A DNA stretch of 64,000 nt from Corylus avellana (lineage: Eukaryota; Streptophyta; Magnoliopsida; Fagales; Betulaceae), in NCBI RefSeq assembly GCF_901000735.1, contig NC_081542.1:29308838-29372837 (forward strand). Direction: 5' to 3'. Both the position numbers and the translations under genes were made by a program. Below are positions 34,958 through 46,542 of this stretch, one piece after another (positions within the stretch are counted from its first letter, which is position 1; the number at the start of each line of letters is the position of its first letter). The notes beneath the pieces are model-generated. The model did no database searches. It had not been told where the DNA came from and saw only the letters and a program-made list of their open reading frames with translations.

Positions 34958-35606
34958 TTATCGGACCTCTGAGGAGAGTTGAGAACCGACCTTCACCACT
35001 TTGTCGTTTGCTACAACCGCGTCTTCCAGTATCTCGGCAGGTTCACCCTTTGTTTCATCCTTTCCACTTCTCACGGTACGCACCGTCAAAGGTGTAACTT
35101 CCGACGGTTTCTTCAGGGAAGTGACATAACACTTCCTTGCTGCAATTTGGTCTCCCTTGACCCCTCCTACACCTTCCTCTGTTGGGAACTTCATCTTCAA
35201 ATAGTAGGTTGAAGTAACCGCTTTCAACTTATTCAGCGTTGGCCGACCAATTATTGCATTGTAAGCTGACGGTCGGTCGACTACCAAGAAATCTACCATA
35301 ACAGTTGATTGTCTGGGAGCTATCCCCTACTGTCACAGGAAGTGAAAAAATTTCGACAGGCTGGACTTGCCCGCCTGCGAATCCGACCAATGGAGACCCA
35401 AATGGGGTGATCCTACAATGATCAATCCCCATCTGTTTGAAAACTGGCCAATAAAGGATGTCGGCCGAGCTTCCATTATCTACCAAAATTCGGTGTAGCA
35501 AATGGTTGGCTACAGTTACCGTCACCACCAATGCATCATCATGGGGCATTATTACCGCATTTACATCTTCGTCGGTGAATGACAAAACCACGGGTTCTCG
35601 TTTCAA
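34958..35606 (-). pseudogene. Tat aspartic protease and linker
   Basis: The protease region reads LVVTVTVANHLLHRILVDNG then SSADILYWPVFKQMG. DNGSSADIL is the Tat form of the retropepsin active site. A frameshift near 35300 leads into the linker (DRPSAYNAIIGRPTLNKLKA). Confidence 0.82.
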
Positions 35607-35799
35607 GGTCTTGGCCGGTCTTTGAAGAAAGAAAACCTCCTCGGTCTACACCTTTTGGGCATGGGCTCTCCTTGCCGAGCTAGATTCTACTCTGCCAGCT
35701 ATTCCTCCCGAAATGGTTAGGATTTCTCCTACCAGATCATGATTCTGAGGTGGGGGTCGAGCATCCCGATCATTCCTCGGCTCTGCCTGCTGATTATGT

Positions 35800-35899
35800 N
35801 NNNNNNNNNNNNNNNNNNNNNNNNNNNNNNNNNNNNNNNNNNNNNNNNNNNNNNNNNNNNNNNNNNNNNNNNNNNNNNNNNNNNNNNNNNNNNNNNNNN
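35800..35899. other. Assembly gap (100 N)
   Basis: Separates the minus-strand Tat element from a plus-strand Athila-like element. Confidence 0.99.
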
Positions 35900-35988
35900 G
35901 GTTTGGGCAGTTGTTGCTATGTTTTCGCTACTTTGGCCATCCCAGTGAACACCAGGTGTTTGACAAAATTCCCGAACCAAGAGCATCA

Positions 35989-37109
35989 TGCTGAAAACTC
36001 AGGCTTCGTCCTCCCTGGACTCTGATTCCCAAGCCACTTCTCCCCCACCTACTTTTGAGGAGCGAAAGTTGCTGTTTGATACAACTTTCGCCATTCAAGA
36101 AGATTTTCAAAACCGTGAGGCAACTTAATGGGCGGTCGCCGAGTTCAAGTGTCGGGGGCTCAAGATGCTTTTCAAGCCAGTCACCTCCACTGCATACAGA
36201 AAATTGGTGATCGAGTTCTATGCCCACCTGTCCCATGATTGCAGCAGGCTGGCTGCCCTATCTTCCACAGTGAATGGCTGTGCTATTGAAGTGACAAGGG
36301 CCGACATTGCCGCTGTACTCCAATGCAATGATGAGCACCCTCCAAAAGCAGCACAACTTGTCGAGCAACCGCCCAAATTCTATGTGGTGGAAATCATTGA
36401 GGACATGTGTCAAGGGCAATATGCCGACACTCATCATAATGCCAGCAACCGGTCCAAGTTACCTCCACGTCTCTGGTTTGTGGACTCTGTTTTGCACCAC
36501 AATGCCTTTCCCTTGGGGCACAAGACTGAAAGGCGGGATCAATTTCTCCAAACACTCTACGCCTTTCATAAAGGTGCCTGATGTTCCATTCCTGATATCA
36601 TCTGGAACCAAATTCACAAATTCTAGAATGGAGTAGATATCGGAGGAACTAAGTCCACTCACTCATGGGGGCTGCCTATCCCATATTTAATCACTTATAT
36701 CCTCTGGAAGAAAGGCATAAAGGGCATCGCAGCTGATGAGCCAATCACCACTTCCCCCATATTTGGCATTCACCAATGGAACAAGAGCTGCTCCCACATG
36801 CCCCGAGTACCTCCAGCACCAGAAGCTAGCGCGGAAGAGAGTGAGGTCGAGTTGATGGCAGAAGATGAACCCCCAGCTGAGCTGGAAGCAACAGAGGCGG
36901 AGGCCCCGGTCATTTTTCATGTAGCACAATATCGCTCACTTAGTGAAGAAATGGCCGACCTTCGGAGAGAGTTGGCTGACCAAAGAAGAGAGGCTCGGGA
37001 GGATAAAGTCCTGATGGATCAACGACTAGCTACCTTAGAAGAATTGATGCGATCCATTCTCAGCCGTTTGCCACCACCATCTAAAGCATCTTCTTTGGGA
37101 CAGCACTGA
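35989..37109 (+). pseudogene. Extra ORF with plant transposon-protein domain
   Basis: Begins MLKTQASSSLDSDSQ. A TAA interrupts it after QNREAT. The domain region reads FKPVTSTAYRKLVIEFYAHL, ITRA-like EVTRADIAAVLQC, and LWFVDSVLHHNAFPLGHKTE. A stop and frameshift occur at about 36580. Readable pieces then appear in another frame (WGLPIPYLITYILW), and the last 103 codons (36798-37109) hold acidic EESEVELMAEDEPPAEL and a Glu/Arg-rich coiled coil ending SILSRLPPP. The PPT-like modules follow on the same strand, so this ORF is in sense orientation in an Athila-like element lacking pol here. Function unknown. Confidence 0.65.
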
Positions 37110-37261
37110 GCAGGGACCACTGTCTGTTTGAAGACATTAAACTTAGCTCTCATGGGAGGCACCCCATAGTTTATCTTGTTATTTTATCTTTGTGTGTTCA
37201 TTTAATCTTTTTATTTTTAGTTTTGTTTCCTTTTACTTGTTTTCGTGTTTTCTTCTTTTGC

Positions 37262-37415
37262 AAGGACAAGTGTGCTTCGATTCAAGTTTGGGGGTGTGCT
37301 ATGAGCCATGCTTTCCAAGATGATGTCCTAAACCCTAAACCCTAAACCCTAAACAAATTCTTTCCTTAATTTAGACACATTGGGGACAATGTGTCATTTA
37401 AGTTTGGAGGTATGG
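37262..37415 (+). other. Internal PPT-like motif pair, copy D
   Basis: GGACAAGTGTGCTTCGATTC then AAGTTTGGGGGTGTG, and about 100 bp later GGGGACAATGTGTCATTT then AAGTTTGGAGGTATGG. A short telomere-like run lies between them. Confidence 0.7.
37328..37354 (+). repeat. Short interstitial telomere-like repeat
   Basis: Nearly four CCTAAAC units of the plant telomere type (TTTAGGG on the other strand). It lies inside retroelement 3' sequence and is not a chromosome end. Confidence 0.85.
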
Positions 37416-38552
37416 GAACACATGTTGTTTACACACACTTTGTCCCAATTTCATGTTATTTGTTTTGTTTGTTATTTGTGAAAAAAATAAAAAAATAAAT
37501 AAATTTATGCATGTTCATGTTTGCCCTAAAATTTTAAGTTAATCTAAAACAATTGTGGCTTGAATTCATCAGTTAGCTTAAAATTTTGAACACATGATCT
37601 GATGAGAGAATTTGTTAGTTTGATTGCTTGCTTAGGACAATTGAAAAATCACATGCTTGATCTGATCACACAAGCACAATAGCACATCATTTGTGAGGTA
37701 TGACATGAGGTCTGATGTGTGTGTTTCTGTATCTTGGATGAAACTGGATGATTTATCTTGGATGATTTATATATATATATGATCATTGATAAGATTTTCA
37801 CTAAGTAACTGGACCTCTTGCCTCAAAGCATTGAGTGTTCACGTCAAAAGATAAAAAAAAAATTTGATTTGATTGATGTCATGGTTAGTTTGGTTTTGTA
37901 GCCTTTTTGAGTTAGTAAGTCCTAGGGGTGTCTCTACACCTAATGCCCTAAAACCATCTGGTTTGGGAGTCATTGACTTAACACTCGTTACATGGGTAGA
38001 AAGCTTAAGGGAACCAAACATTGCACAACCTGACAAAAAAAAAAAAAGAAGAAGAAGAAGAGAAAGAAATATGCCATTGTTGTTCATTCTAATAGGGATT
38101 ACAGTGAATTTCGAGATGTGGAGACATTGCACATTGGAAATACTTGGAAGCCTCATAATTTTGTGCTAGTTCACTTTACACTGTTTTCAAACTTGTGATG
38201 ATTTAGCATGTCCTTTGTAAGTAATTGAATTTTGAGATTCCAATTCATTATGAAGATAGAGTTCATCTTTTTAAGCTGGCTAATGAATGAAAATCATGAT
38301 CTTAAAGTGATGCTTTAATTTTTGGAATAACATGAACTGTGCATGATGTTTGTGGGTAACATTTCTGAAAAACCCTCACGAGACTTCACTCATCCTCTAA
38401 GGAATTCCTAGAGGTTTAAAAGGCTTATTGCATACGTAAAATGCAATCGTACATCCCACGAAAGATGGATTTATCTTTTTGTTGTCAGTTTTTTCCATTT
38501 AGTTTTTAGTTTTCTATTGCTAAGGGACAAACAATATGTAAGTTCAGAGGTA
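37416..38552 (+). other. 3' non-coding spacer of the Athila-like element
   Basis: Conserved, in inverse orientation, with 13.9-14.9 kb: cattgagtgttcacgtcaaa here and its complement near 14570; CTATTGCTAAGGGACAAAC near 38514 and its counterpart near 13920. No coding sequence is seen. A degenerate PPT (GTAAGTTCAGAGGTA) precedes the LTR. Confidence 0.6.
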
Positions 38553-39035
38553 TGTTAAATGCTAAAATATTCATATTTTTAGCCCTTAACTTACACGTGT
38601 TAATCCTTTGGTTTTGGTTAATTTATGTCATTTTAGTTCTTTTATGTGTTTTTCTTGATTTTGTAGGTCATTAGAAGAAAAAGAAGCAATCTCAGAAGTT
38701 TCAGACTTAAAAGAGCTATTTTGGGAATATTGGAGGCTCTGATAGTGCGATCAATTGCAGACGAGCTGCGAACAAGCGCACTACAGGCGAGGACCACATT
38801 GAGCAAGGCACCTACGATCAAGCGCCCAGCACAAAGAGGATCGATCGCAGTCTAGCGATCAATCGTACACGGGCTGCGATTGAGCGCACCTGTGCTTGAT
38901 GGGCAAGTCAGCCGCCAGCCCTGATATGGAAATTGTAATTTCTAGGGTTTTGTAACTTAGTACGAACTAGGGCTCAAACCCTACGATTTTTAGGGTTTCT
39001 AGAGTATTCCTAAGGCCTATAAATAGACCCTTATG
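38553..39035 (+). repeat. LTR of the D/E family, truncated
   Basis: Starts TGTTAAATGCTAAAATATTC. U3 words of the GATCGATCGC type lie at about 38747-38890, and TATAAATAG at 39018-39026. Eight bases or so later the sequence changes to a chromovirus-like LTR start. Confidence 0.7.
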
Positions 39036-39099
39036 TGTGACGACCCGCTTAATAAAACAAGACTAAAAATTTTTCTTTTAAAAAAGCATTACCCACAAC
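39036..39099 (+). repeat. Chromovirus-like LTR start (partial)
   Basis: TGTGACGACCCGCTTAATAA resembles the TGT(G/A)AC/AGACCC start of plant Tekay/CRM-type LTRs. Cut by the gap after 64 bp, so weak. Confidence 0.4.
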
Positions 39100-39199
39100 N
39101 NNNNNNNNNNNNNNNNNNNNNNNNNNNNNNNNNNNNNNNNNNNNNNNNNNNNNNNNNNNNNNNNNNNNNNNNNNNNNNNNNNNNNNNNNNNNNNNNNNN
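39100..39199. other. Assembly gap (100 N)
   Basis: Separates plus- and minus-strand retroelement remnants. Confidence 0.99.
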
Positions 39200-39233
39200 G
39201 CTAAGTTTAACGTCTTCAGCCAGACTGTGGCAC

Positions 39234-40663
39234 TTAAAACTTGAAGCACCAATCTTTCTGTCTCTTGCACCAAAGGGAATGAATCTTTTCTGTTGCACTG
39301 TGCTTCTGAGTGTTTCTAGATTGGGGAAGACCACTCTGAGTTTTCTTAAACAGTTGCTCATTCGGTAGGGAATCATGAACTGGAATATAGTAAGAAGAAA
39401 ACTCAGGAAGCTTCTCTATCTTGATGTCCTCAATTTGCTCATCACATAACCCCAGATGACTTCTCTCTTGGACTCTTGGTAATTTGAGAATAGGAGCTAA
39501 TGTTGAAGAAGTCTCAGTGCTCTCTTCCTTTTTCCGATGTGGTTCCTCTAGAATCTCAGTTTGCTCCTCCTTCCTCTCTTCCCTTTGATTTTCAACCGCT
39601 TCTTCACTCCTTAATGTCGTAATTGCTTGCTCATGATGATAAGTGCACTCTTCCTCCATGTATTGTTCATTAGGATTGGCAACAAACTGACTTTGACACT
39701 CTTCTTCGTGGTATTGTTGAGGCCAATTGATGGGAGGTGGCTCCTCTTTATGATAATGTTGGGATAACTTGATGAGAGATGACTCCTGATCTGCAATTGA
39801 AAACATGGGACAAGTCTTAGTGGTGTGGTCAATATGGGAACATATGGCACATACCTTGACTTGTGTAACTTGTTGAACAGGAGTATTTCTATGATTAGTC
39901 ATAGCTTTCATGAACATGTCCAGCGTTTTCTCCATTGCAGCCATTTGAGCCTGAATTCCACCATTGGTGCTCTCTTCATGTATGCCTTTTCCTTTGAATC
40001 CTTGTCTCCCTTTAGATGGGAATTGTTAAGAGTGCACACTCAATGTCTCAAAGAGCTCCATCGCTTCCTCGCTGCTTTTCTCCATCGACATGCTATCACA
40101 AGCTAAATCTACAAGACTCTTGTTAGGATCATTTAAACCCTCATAGAATGCCAATACCTGATCGTCTTGAGATATATTGTGATGAGGGCATCTGAGAAGT
40201 ATCTCATTAAAGTGTTCCCATGCCTCGAAGAAAAGGTCTCCATCTCTTTGCTGGAAAGTCATAATTTCCCTTCTCAATTGCCTTGTCTTGTGGGCTGGGA
40301 AAACTTCTTTAAGAACTTTGTGGCCATCTCATCCCAAGTATGAATAGAACTTGTGGCCAAAGAATTGTACCATATCTTAGCATTATCTTTTAAAGAAAAA
40401 AGGAAGAGGATTAACTTGATTTTTTCTAAAGTTAAACCCTGAGCATTTTGAGTCCTGCAGAGATCACAAAATTCTCAAATATGCCAATATGGGTTCTCTG
40501 TAGGTGTGCCTTTATAGTGTGGAATCATATTGAGCAACGAAGATAAATTGTAACTACTCTGCACAATGGGCTAGAAATTAATGCATGATGGCTGGTTGAG
40601 GATCTGGGAATTGAATGAACTTTCCATAGGTCTTCTCACCGGAGGTGTATTATTTCTCAACAT
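39234..40663 (-). pseudogene. Gypsy gag, minus-strand element E
   Basis: Starts MLRNNTPPVRRPMESSFN at about 40663. The capsid domain is readable with interruptions: EKIKLILFLFSLKDNAKIWY, LRREIMTFQQRDGDLFFEAW, HFNEILLRCPHHNISQDDQV and FYEGLNDPNKSLVDLACD. A later frame (39234-39944) has a CX2CX4HX4C knuckle (CAICSHIDHTTKTC) and a Glu-rich tail (EERKEEQTEILEE). At least two stops or shifts occur near 40020 and 40280-40480. No protease or pol follows before the gap. Confidence 0.8.
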
Positions 40664-40938
40664 GATTTAAGAAAATTAAATAACAAAATAAAAAGAAAAA
40701 GAAAAATAAAAGAAATAAATCGGGTCTGTAATTAGTGCGGTAACTGTGATGCTCTTTGGATGTGCGATCGATTGCACCGTGAGTGCGCTCGATCATACTG
40801 GTTCACTCGATCGCCCTGGTTGGGTGATCGATCGCACCTCCAGAGGCAAAATAGGAACTGCGAAAAAAAACTATAAAAATAGAAAAATTTAAAACAAAAA
40901 CAAACTAAGGAAAATAATTCCAAACAAAATCAAACAAT

Positions 40939-40955
40939 CCCCGGCAATGGCGCCA
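40939..40955 (-). other. Primer-binding site E
   Basis: Minus strand reads TGGCGCCATTGCCGGGG, one base different from PBS A/B, six bases inside LTR E. Confidence 0.82.
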
Positions 40956-40961
40956 AAAACT

Positions 40962-42329
40962 TGTTGTGCCTAAATACTACCTAAATTAATAGATAATATT
41001 TAGTATGTTTTAACTCGCAGGTGTACAAGATCAAACAATAGTATAGTGTAGCAAGTACGAGGTCAAACCCATGGAGATTGTGATTTTATTTAGAATTAAT
41101 TAAAAATATCAACTTGTCACTGAATTGATATTGTGAAAAAGAAATAAAAAGATACAAAGATAAATGAAAAGGTAAAGGTAGGGCTTCGATATCTACCACT
41201 AATTATATTTAGATAATATATCATTATGCCAATGCTTTGATCATGTTATATCTATCTAATGTTTGTCAATCTAAGGGCATGGGTGTATACTCCTTAAGCT
41301 ATAGATTCCCTAAGCAATAAGTTAGGCAAGCGTATATACTCTAACTCTTTTCTTTCCTAAAGGATTTAGCATGGTATATACTAAGTTGTTCTTTAGAAAA
41401 GCATATGTTCTATGAAAATTGACAAACACATAAGATTTAGGGCATGGGTGTATACTCCCAGTTCTCCATGTTGATTAACCCAAAAACCGCGGTGTGGATT
41501 CTTTTGTTACTTATGTTAAACCCAGGACTCGGTCATCCAAATTGATCTAACTAACTAGTCCATACCACATGCACATGTTGATCACGCATACACATATGAG
41601 GAATTCATGCAAGCAGGTATTAATCAAGTTAAATAGCATAACAAGATCATCACAAAGGCGCCAATATTGAAATATTAATTAAACATAACTAGGGCTTCAA
41701 TCTAGCCCTACTAAATAAATTAGCTACACATAGAATTGATGTTAAACATCTTCATAAAATAAAATAAAAGAAAGGAAAAGAATAAACCCAAGACTTGAAC
41801 TTAAAGAGCTCCTATTCTTCTCATTCTCAAAGTATGTTTATTCTAGAAGCTTAAGGGTCTATTTATAGGTTTTTAGAAGTCCTAGACAAAGTAGTAAACC
41901 TAGGGATTTCGTAGGGTTTTGAGACCTATTACAATTGGGAGTTGGAAAACCCTCATATGGAAAGAGTGACACTTTAGCCGCCACTTGATGTGTCTTCTGC
42001 GCACGGGTGCGATCGATCATAACCCGTGTGCGCTCGATCGCAAGTCTGCGATCGATCCTTCTTCTATCATGCGCTCGATCGCTCCTGGCCTAGATTGTGC
42101 TGTGTCCTCTCTGGTACTGCGCTCGATCGCAGGTACCCTGCGATTGATCACACTGTTAGGGAGCTCCAATTTTCTCCATCTTCTCCCTTTGAGCCCAAAT
42201 CACCTAGTTTTACTTCATTTTCTTCCAAAAGCCTCTAAAAGTATGAAAAACACAAAAAGGAATTAACATGGCCTAATTAACTAAAACCAAAGGATTAAAA
42301 CATGTAAGTTAAGGGCTGAAAATATGAAT
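40962..42329 (-). repeat. LTR E (gap-truncated)
   Basis: Minus orientation 5' LTR beside PBS E, TATA box at 41859-41867. Six U3 words at 42009, 42030, 42048, 42071, 42119 and 42140 alternate GCGATCGATC and GCGCTCGATCGC. The outer end is lost in the gap, but the last bases match the start of LTR D on the opposite strand. Confidence 0.8.
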
Positions 42330-42429
42330 NNNNNNNNNNNNNNNNNNNNNNNNNNNNNNNNNNNNNNNNNNNNNNNNNNNNNNNNNNNNNNNNNNNNNNN
42401 NNNNNNNNNNNNNNNNNNNNNNNNNNNNN
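42330..42429. other. Assembly gap (100 N)
   Basis: At the outer end of LTR E. Confidence 0.99.
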
Positions 42430-43623
42430 AATTGTTATGCATTATACAAGTTCTGGGTTATGGAATTAATGGGTTGAAACTCTAATTTTACCTATTGGTA
42501 AAGTATGGGCATAAACCCTAATTTTGTATAGTTTGAATTAAATTGGGGCTTTTGGTATGTGAACATGAGGATGGCTAATTGGATGGGTTAGTTGCATTTA
42601 GAGTGTTAATTCACTCTAGGTTTTCATGGGTTCCATGGAAATCGTCACTTATGGGGTTTAGGTTCTAATATGTCATTACAATTATATGGATTATTCTAAG
42701 TGTTTATTAGTATTATATGTATAAATTGGTTATGTTATAAAAATGCCTAACTAGACTTTGAGTCCACTAGGTATTGCTATTAAATAATTAATGCAATTAT
42801 CTATGTACAATAATAGTGACTTAAGCGCGTTATTGAAATTGGATCAACTTAATATGCATTTAAATTATATATGTACCAAATATACTTTCCTATCATAAAT
42901 TGTTATAGTAATAAATTGCTATGTAAAGATGGAATTCATTAAGTGTGTATTTAGTAAGCAAGTTAACACCTGGTGTAAGAATATAGTAACCTTGGGTGTC
43001 TTAGTGCAAAGCAATTAATTAGAATAAGGCCTTAGTTGTGTTGGCTTATTTGGAGGGTCTTTGGTGCTTAGTTAATGTCTAGGAGAGTAAGCGATGTCAC
43101 GTGAGAGCTTGTGGGTAGCTATATGTGTAATAAGGTGTAGAGTTTGATAGTTTAACCAAGTCTAATGATGCAGTTAATTGCAGGCATGTAATGTGATATT
43201 GGAGGCTTAGGACTAGATCTAGTCTTCCAATGTGTGGTATGGGTAATCGGATCGATGGAGCACTTCAAAAGGATTACTTGAGTCGTGAGTCATTTGCAGG
43301 CTACAAGGTAAGTATTTTACTTACTGGGCAAAAGATACTATGTTTTTAAAGTATAAAATATGTTTTCGATGAATGATTGATACAAGGTGTTTTGTGATTA
43401 TATGACTATTTAATGATGTTCCATGAGATGTGTTGGACGAATGTTTGATGTAATGTTTCTATGAGCTTTTATGGGTTTACAAGATAATGTGATGATTGTG
43501 TTGTTATGAGCATTTTGATGGTTGGTATAGTTTATGACATGATTCTATGATTTTATGATATGAGTTATGATAGCATATGAGTTCAAGGATTTATTGACAT
43601 AAGCATGAACATGGCATGAGAAA
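42430..43623 (+). other. Non-coding, possibly chromovirus LTR or UTR
   Basis: No ORF of note. GCTACAAGGTAAGTATTTTA near 43300 and the style of the flanking text resemble Tekay-type LTR/leader sequence. Low certainty. Confidence 0.3.
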
Positions 43624-44229
43624 TGAAACGGAAACGGGATTCAACTCCGGTAGTGATTGAGTGTGGTCTCACTATCGAGAGATGGCCCATGCATAACGGA
43701 AACAGGGTTCAACTCCGGTGGTGATTGAGTGTGGTCTCACATCCATAGAACTGGCCCATGCATAACGGAAACGGGGTTCAACTCCGGTAGTGATTGAGTG
43801 TAGTCTCACTACCGTAGAGCTGGCCCCATGCATAATGGAAAACAGGGTGGCAACTCCGGTGGTGATTGAGTGTAGTCTCACTACTGCAAGTTGGCCTCAT
43901 GTATGACTCCGATGGTGATTGAGTATGGTTTTACTACCGAGAGCTGGCTACGTGTATGACTCTGGTGGTGATTGAGTATGGTCTCACTACCGTGGAGTTG
44001 GCCCAATGCATAATGGAAAACGGGGTGATAACTTTGGTGGTGATTGCGTGTGGTCTCACTACCGAGAGCTGGCCTCATGTATGACTCCAATGGTGATTGA
44101 GTATGGTCTCACTACCGTTGAGCTGGCCACATGTATGACTCCAGTGATGATTGAGTATGGTCTCACTAATGTTGAGCGGGCCTCATGAATAACTCTGGTA
44201 GTGATTGAGTATTGTCTCACTACCGAAAG
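43624..44229. repeat. Tandem array with two unit lengths (about 70 and 53 bp)
   Basis: CTCCGG-type markers lie at 43643, 43711, 43780, 43852, 43905, 43959, 44030, 44082, 44137 and 44190. Spacings are 68, 69, 72, 53, 54, 71, 52, 55 and 53. The long unit contains an extra block like ACGGAAAACGGGGT. Each unit has GTGATTGAGT and GGTCTCACTACCG. Confidence 0.92.
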
Positions 44230-45073
44230 TGTTGTGCCAAATACTACCTAAATTAATAGATAATATTTAGTACGTTTTAACTCGTAAGTGCACAAGATCA
44301 AAACAATAGTATAGTGCAGCAAGTACGAGGTCGAACCCACGGAGATTGTGATTTTATTTAGAATTAATTAAAATATCAAATTGTCACAGATTTGATATTA
44401 AGAAAAATAAAAAGATATAAAAATAAAGTAAAGGTAAAGGCAGGACTTTGATATCCACCACTAATCATGCTTAGATAATATAACAATATGCCAATGATCC
44501 AATCATATTATGAGTACTTAATGTTTGCCAAACTAAGGGTATGGGTGTCTACTCCTTAAGCTATTGATTTTCCTAAGCAACAAATTAGGCATGGGTGTCT
44601 ACTCTAATTCTTTTCTTTCTTAAATGATTTAACATGGGTGTCTACTAAGTTGTTCTTTAAGAAAGCATAAATCTGTGAAAATTGACAACCATATGAGGCC
44701 TAAGGCATGGGTGTCTACTCTCGGTTCCCCATGTTGATTAACCCAAGAATCGCGGTGTAAATTGCTTTTGTTACTTATGTTAAACCCAGGACTCGGTCAT
44801 CCAAATTGATTTAACTAACTAGTCCATACCACATGTATATAATGGCCAATCACATACATACGAGGAATTCATGAAAACAGGAATTAATCAAATTAAATAT
44901 CACAACATGATCATCACAAAGACGCCAATATTGAAATATTAAATAAACATAATTAGGGTTTCAATCTAGCCCTCCTTAAGAGTAAGTTACACATAATGAA
45001 AATAAAACTAAAAAGAAAAGGGAAAGAAATAACCGAAAGGTAGCCTCCAAATTCCTCTCCCCAAGTTGTGCCT
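44230..45073 (-). repeat. LTR F (partial copy of LTR E)
   Basis: TGTTGTGCCAAATACTACC and following text match LTR E closely. It abuts the tandem array with no PBS, so it is a solo or truncated LTR. Cut by the gap before the TATA box. Confidence 0.75.
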
Positions 45074-45173
45074 NNNNNNNNNNNNNNNNNNNNNNNNNNN
45101 NNNNNNNNNNNNNNNNNNNNNNNNNNNNNNNNNNNNNNNNNNNNNNNNNNNNNNNNNNNNNNNNNNNNNNNNN
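45074..45173. other. Assembly gap (100 N)
   Basis: Inside or at the edge of LTR F. Confidence 0.99.
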
Positions 45174-46020
45174 GGGTTTAAGTCAAAATGACATACCATA
45201 CAACTCATTCTATTATATGGTATGTTGAGACTAACTCATAATCGTTTGTGGTTAGATTTGACGAAATTTTTGTATGTTGTCGATCATTGGATTTCTTCTA
45301 CAGTCGCTTAGTACTTTCTCATACTTACTAGGTGAGATATTTCTTTATTCTTGTTGAAATCCACTTTTAGAGTGGCAGATTCATGTTTAATAAAGAATTA
45401 ATGCATGTATTCTTGATTTATTGGTAGCCTCTAGATATTTCTCTAGAAAAGACATTAATATAAACTCATTATCGATGATAGTGGAATATTTAACTAGACT
45501 TGGTCACATGGTTTTTCTCTTCGCATTGTAGGACTTTCCATGTAAAAATCTTGGTGCGCGCCTTGCTTGTAAGTTATTCGATTATTTTTTTGTGCTAGTT
45601 TGACTATTTAATTTACAAAAAGAAGGTAAATTATTTTCACTGTGTATGAAATTGGTGCATGTTCACACCCATCATTCTCACTCATAGTGTCGGTTTTTCT
45701 TATTTGAAATTTAGTTTAAATGCTATTCTAAAACCTTGTGCATGAATGTCAAATGATTTTTATATTGATGGATATTTTCTTTTACTTGTGCATTGAGAAA
45801 ATGACATGCACTTGTTAAATGCACTACTTGATATTACTTGCGGGGAATTGTTGACTTGTTGATTTGAGGGTTCGAAAATACATATAATTGCAACTTGATA
45901 AAAATATAATTTATCAATGTTCTTGATGAATTTTACATGGAAAATTAAACATGTGAGCATTTTAATAATATAAAAAAGCTAACCCCTTTTTCCCTCTCTC
46001 ATTATTTGAATAATAAGATA
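45174..46020 (+). repeat. Dispersed repeat / copia-like LTR remnant
   Basis: 45290-45570 is the inverse of the LTR fragment at 21742-22115. 45690-45955 is the inverse of 55.6-57.06 kb, where a Mutator-like element interrupts the copy. No coding domain. Confidence 0.6.
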
Positions 46021-46542
46021 AAATTAAAAAAAAAAAAAAAAAAAAAAAGCTGGCCCTCTAATATCTTTTCTACTATATATACAAGTATTTCAACAATGTG
46101 GGTGGTTTGGTAAGATTGTGGGTTGTGGCCAATTCATGCTAGTTGAACACTGTTGAATCCAAGCTTTGATAATGCAACCTCAAAAGGCAAATGTTTGTAA
46201 TACATCACATCTTTGCTACCAATTCACCTAATCTCAGATTTTTTATTTATTTATTTTAACCTAAGCTACATTCCCAAAAAATTGTGTAAATAGTGCCCAC
46301 CTACTTTAGAAAGGACAAAAAATTCTTACAAATTACTCCTACAACTCAACTTCTAAAAAAATAGCATGTGCTTATTTAAGCATGTGAGAAGCAAATAGTC
46401 TCTTAATAATACTATTAAAAAAATGTATGAGAATTATATGCTATTAAAAAAAATATGTGTTTCTTACACATGCTAAAAAATACGTGTCATTTTTAAAGGC
46501 TAACTTGTAGGACTCTCCTACAACCATCACTTTAGAAATTAG
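46021..46542. other. Unassigned AT-rich stretch
   Basis: Poly-A at 46026-46047. No gene is seen. Confidence 0.4.

Larger units (their letters stand above)
27141..35799 (-). mobile_element. Tat-lineage Ty3/gypsy element, decayed
   Basis: Minus-strand order from 35.6 to 31.8 kb: protease, RT, RNase H, second (plant-acquired) RNase H, integrase. Then come a tandem array and a plus-strand ORF with a gypsy-type transposon domain. Two RNase H domains and an antisense extra ORF after pol are known traits of the Tat lineage. Gag would lie in or beyond the gap at 35800. Many stops and frameshifts show it is inactive. Confidence 0.85.

Noticed and set aside
37328..37354. Chromosome-end telomere
   Set aside because: Fewer than four units, inside retroelement sequence on both sides.
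43672..44188. Repeated-peptide ORFs on both strands
   Set aside because: They are translations of the tandem array.
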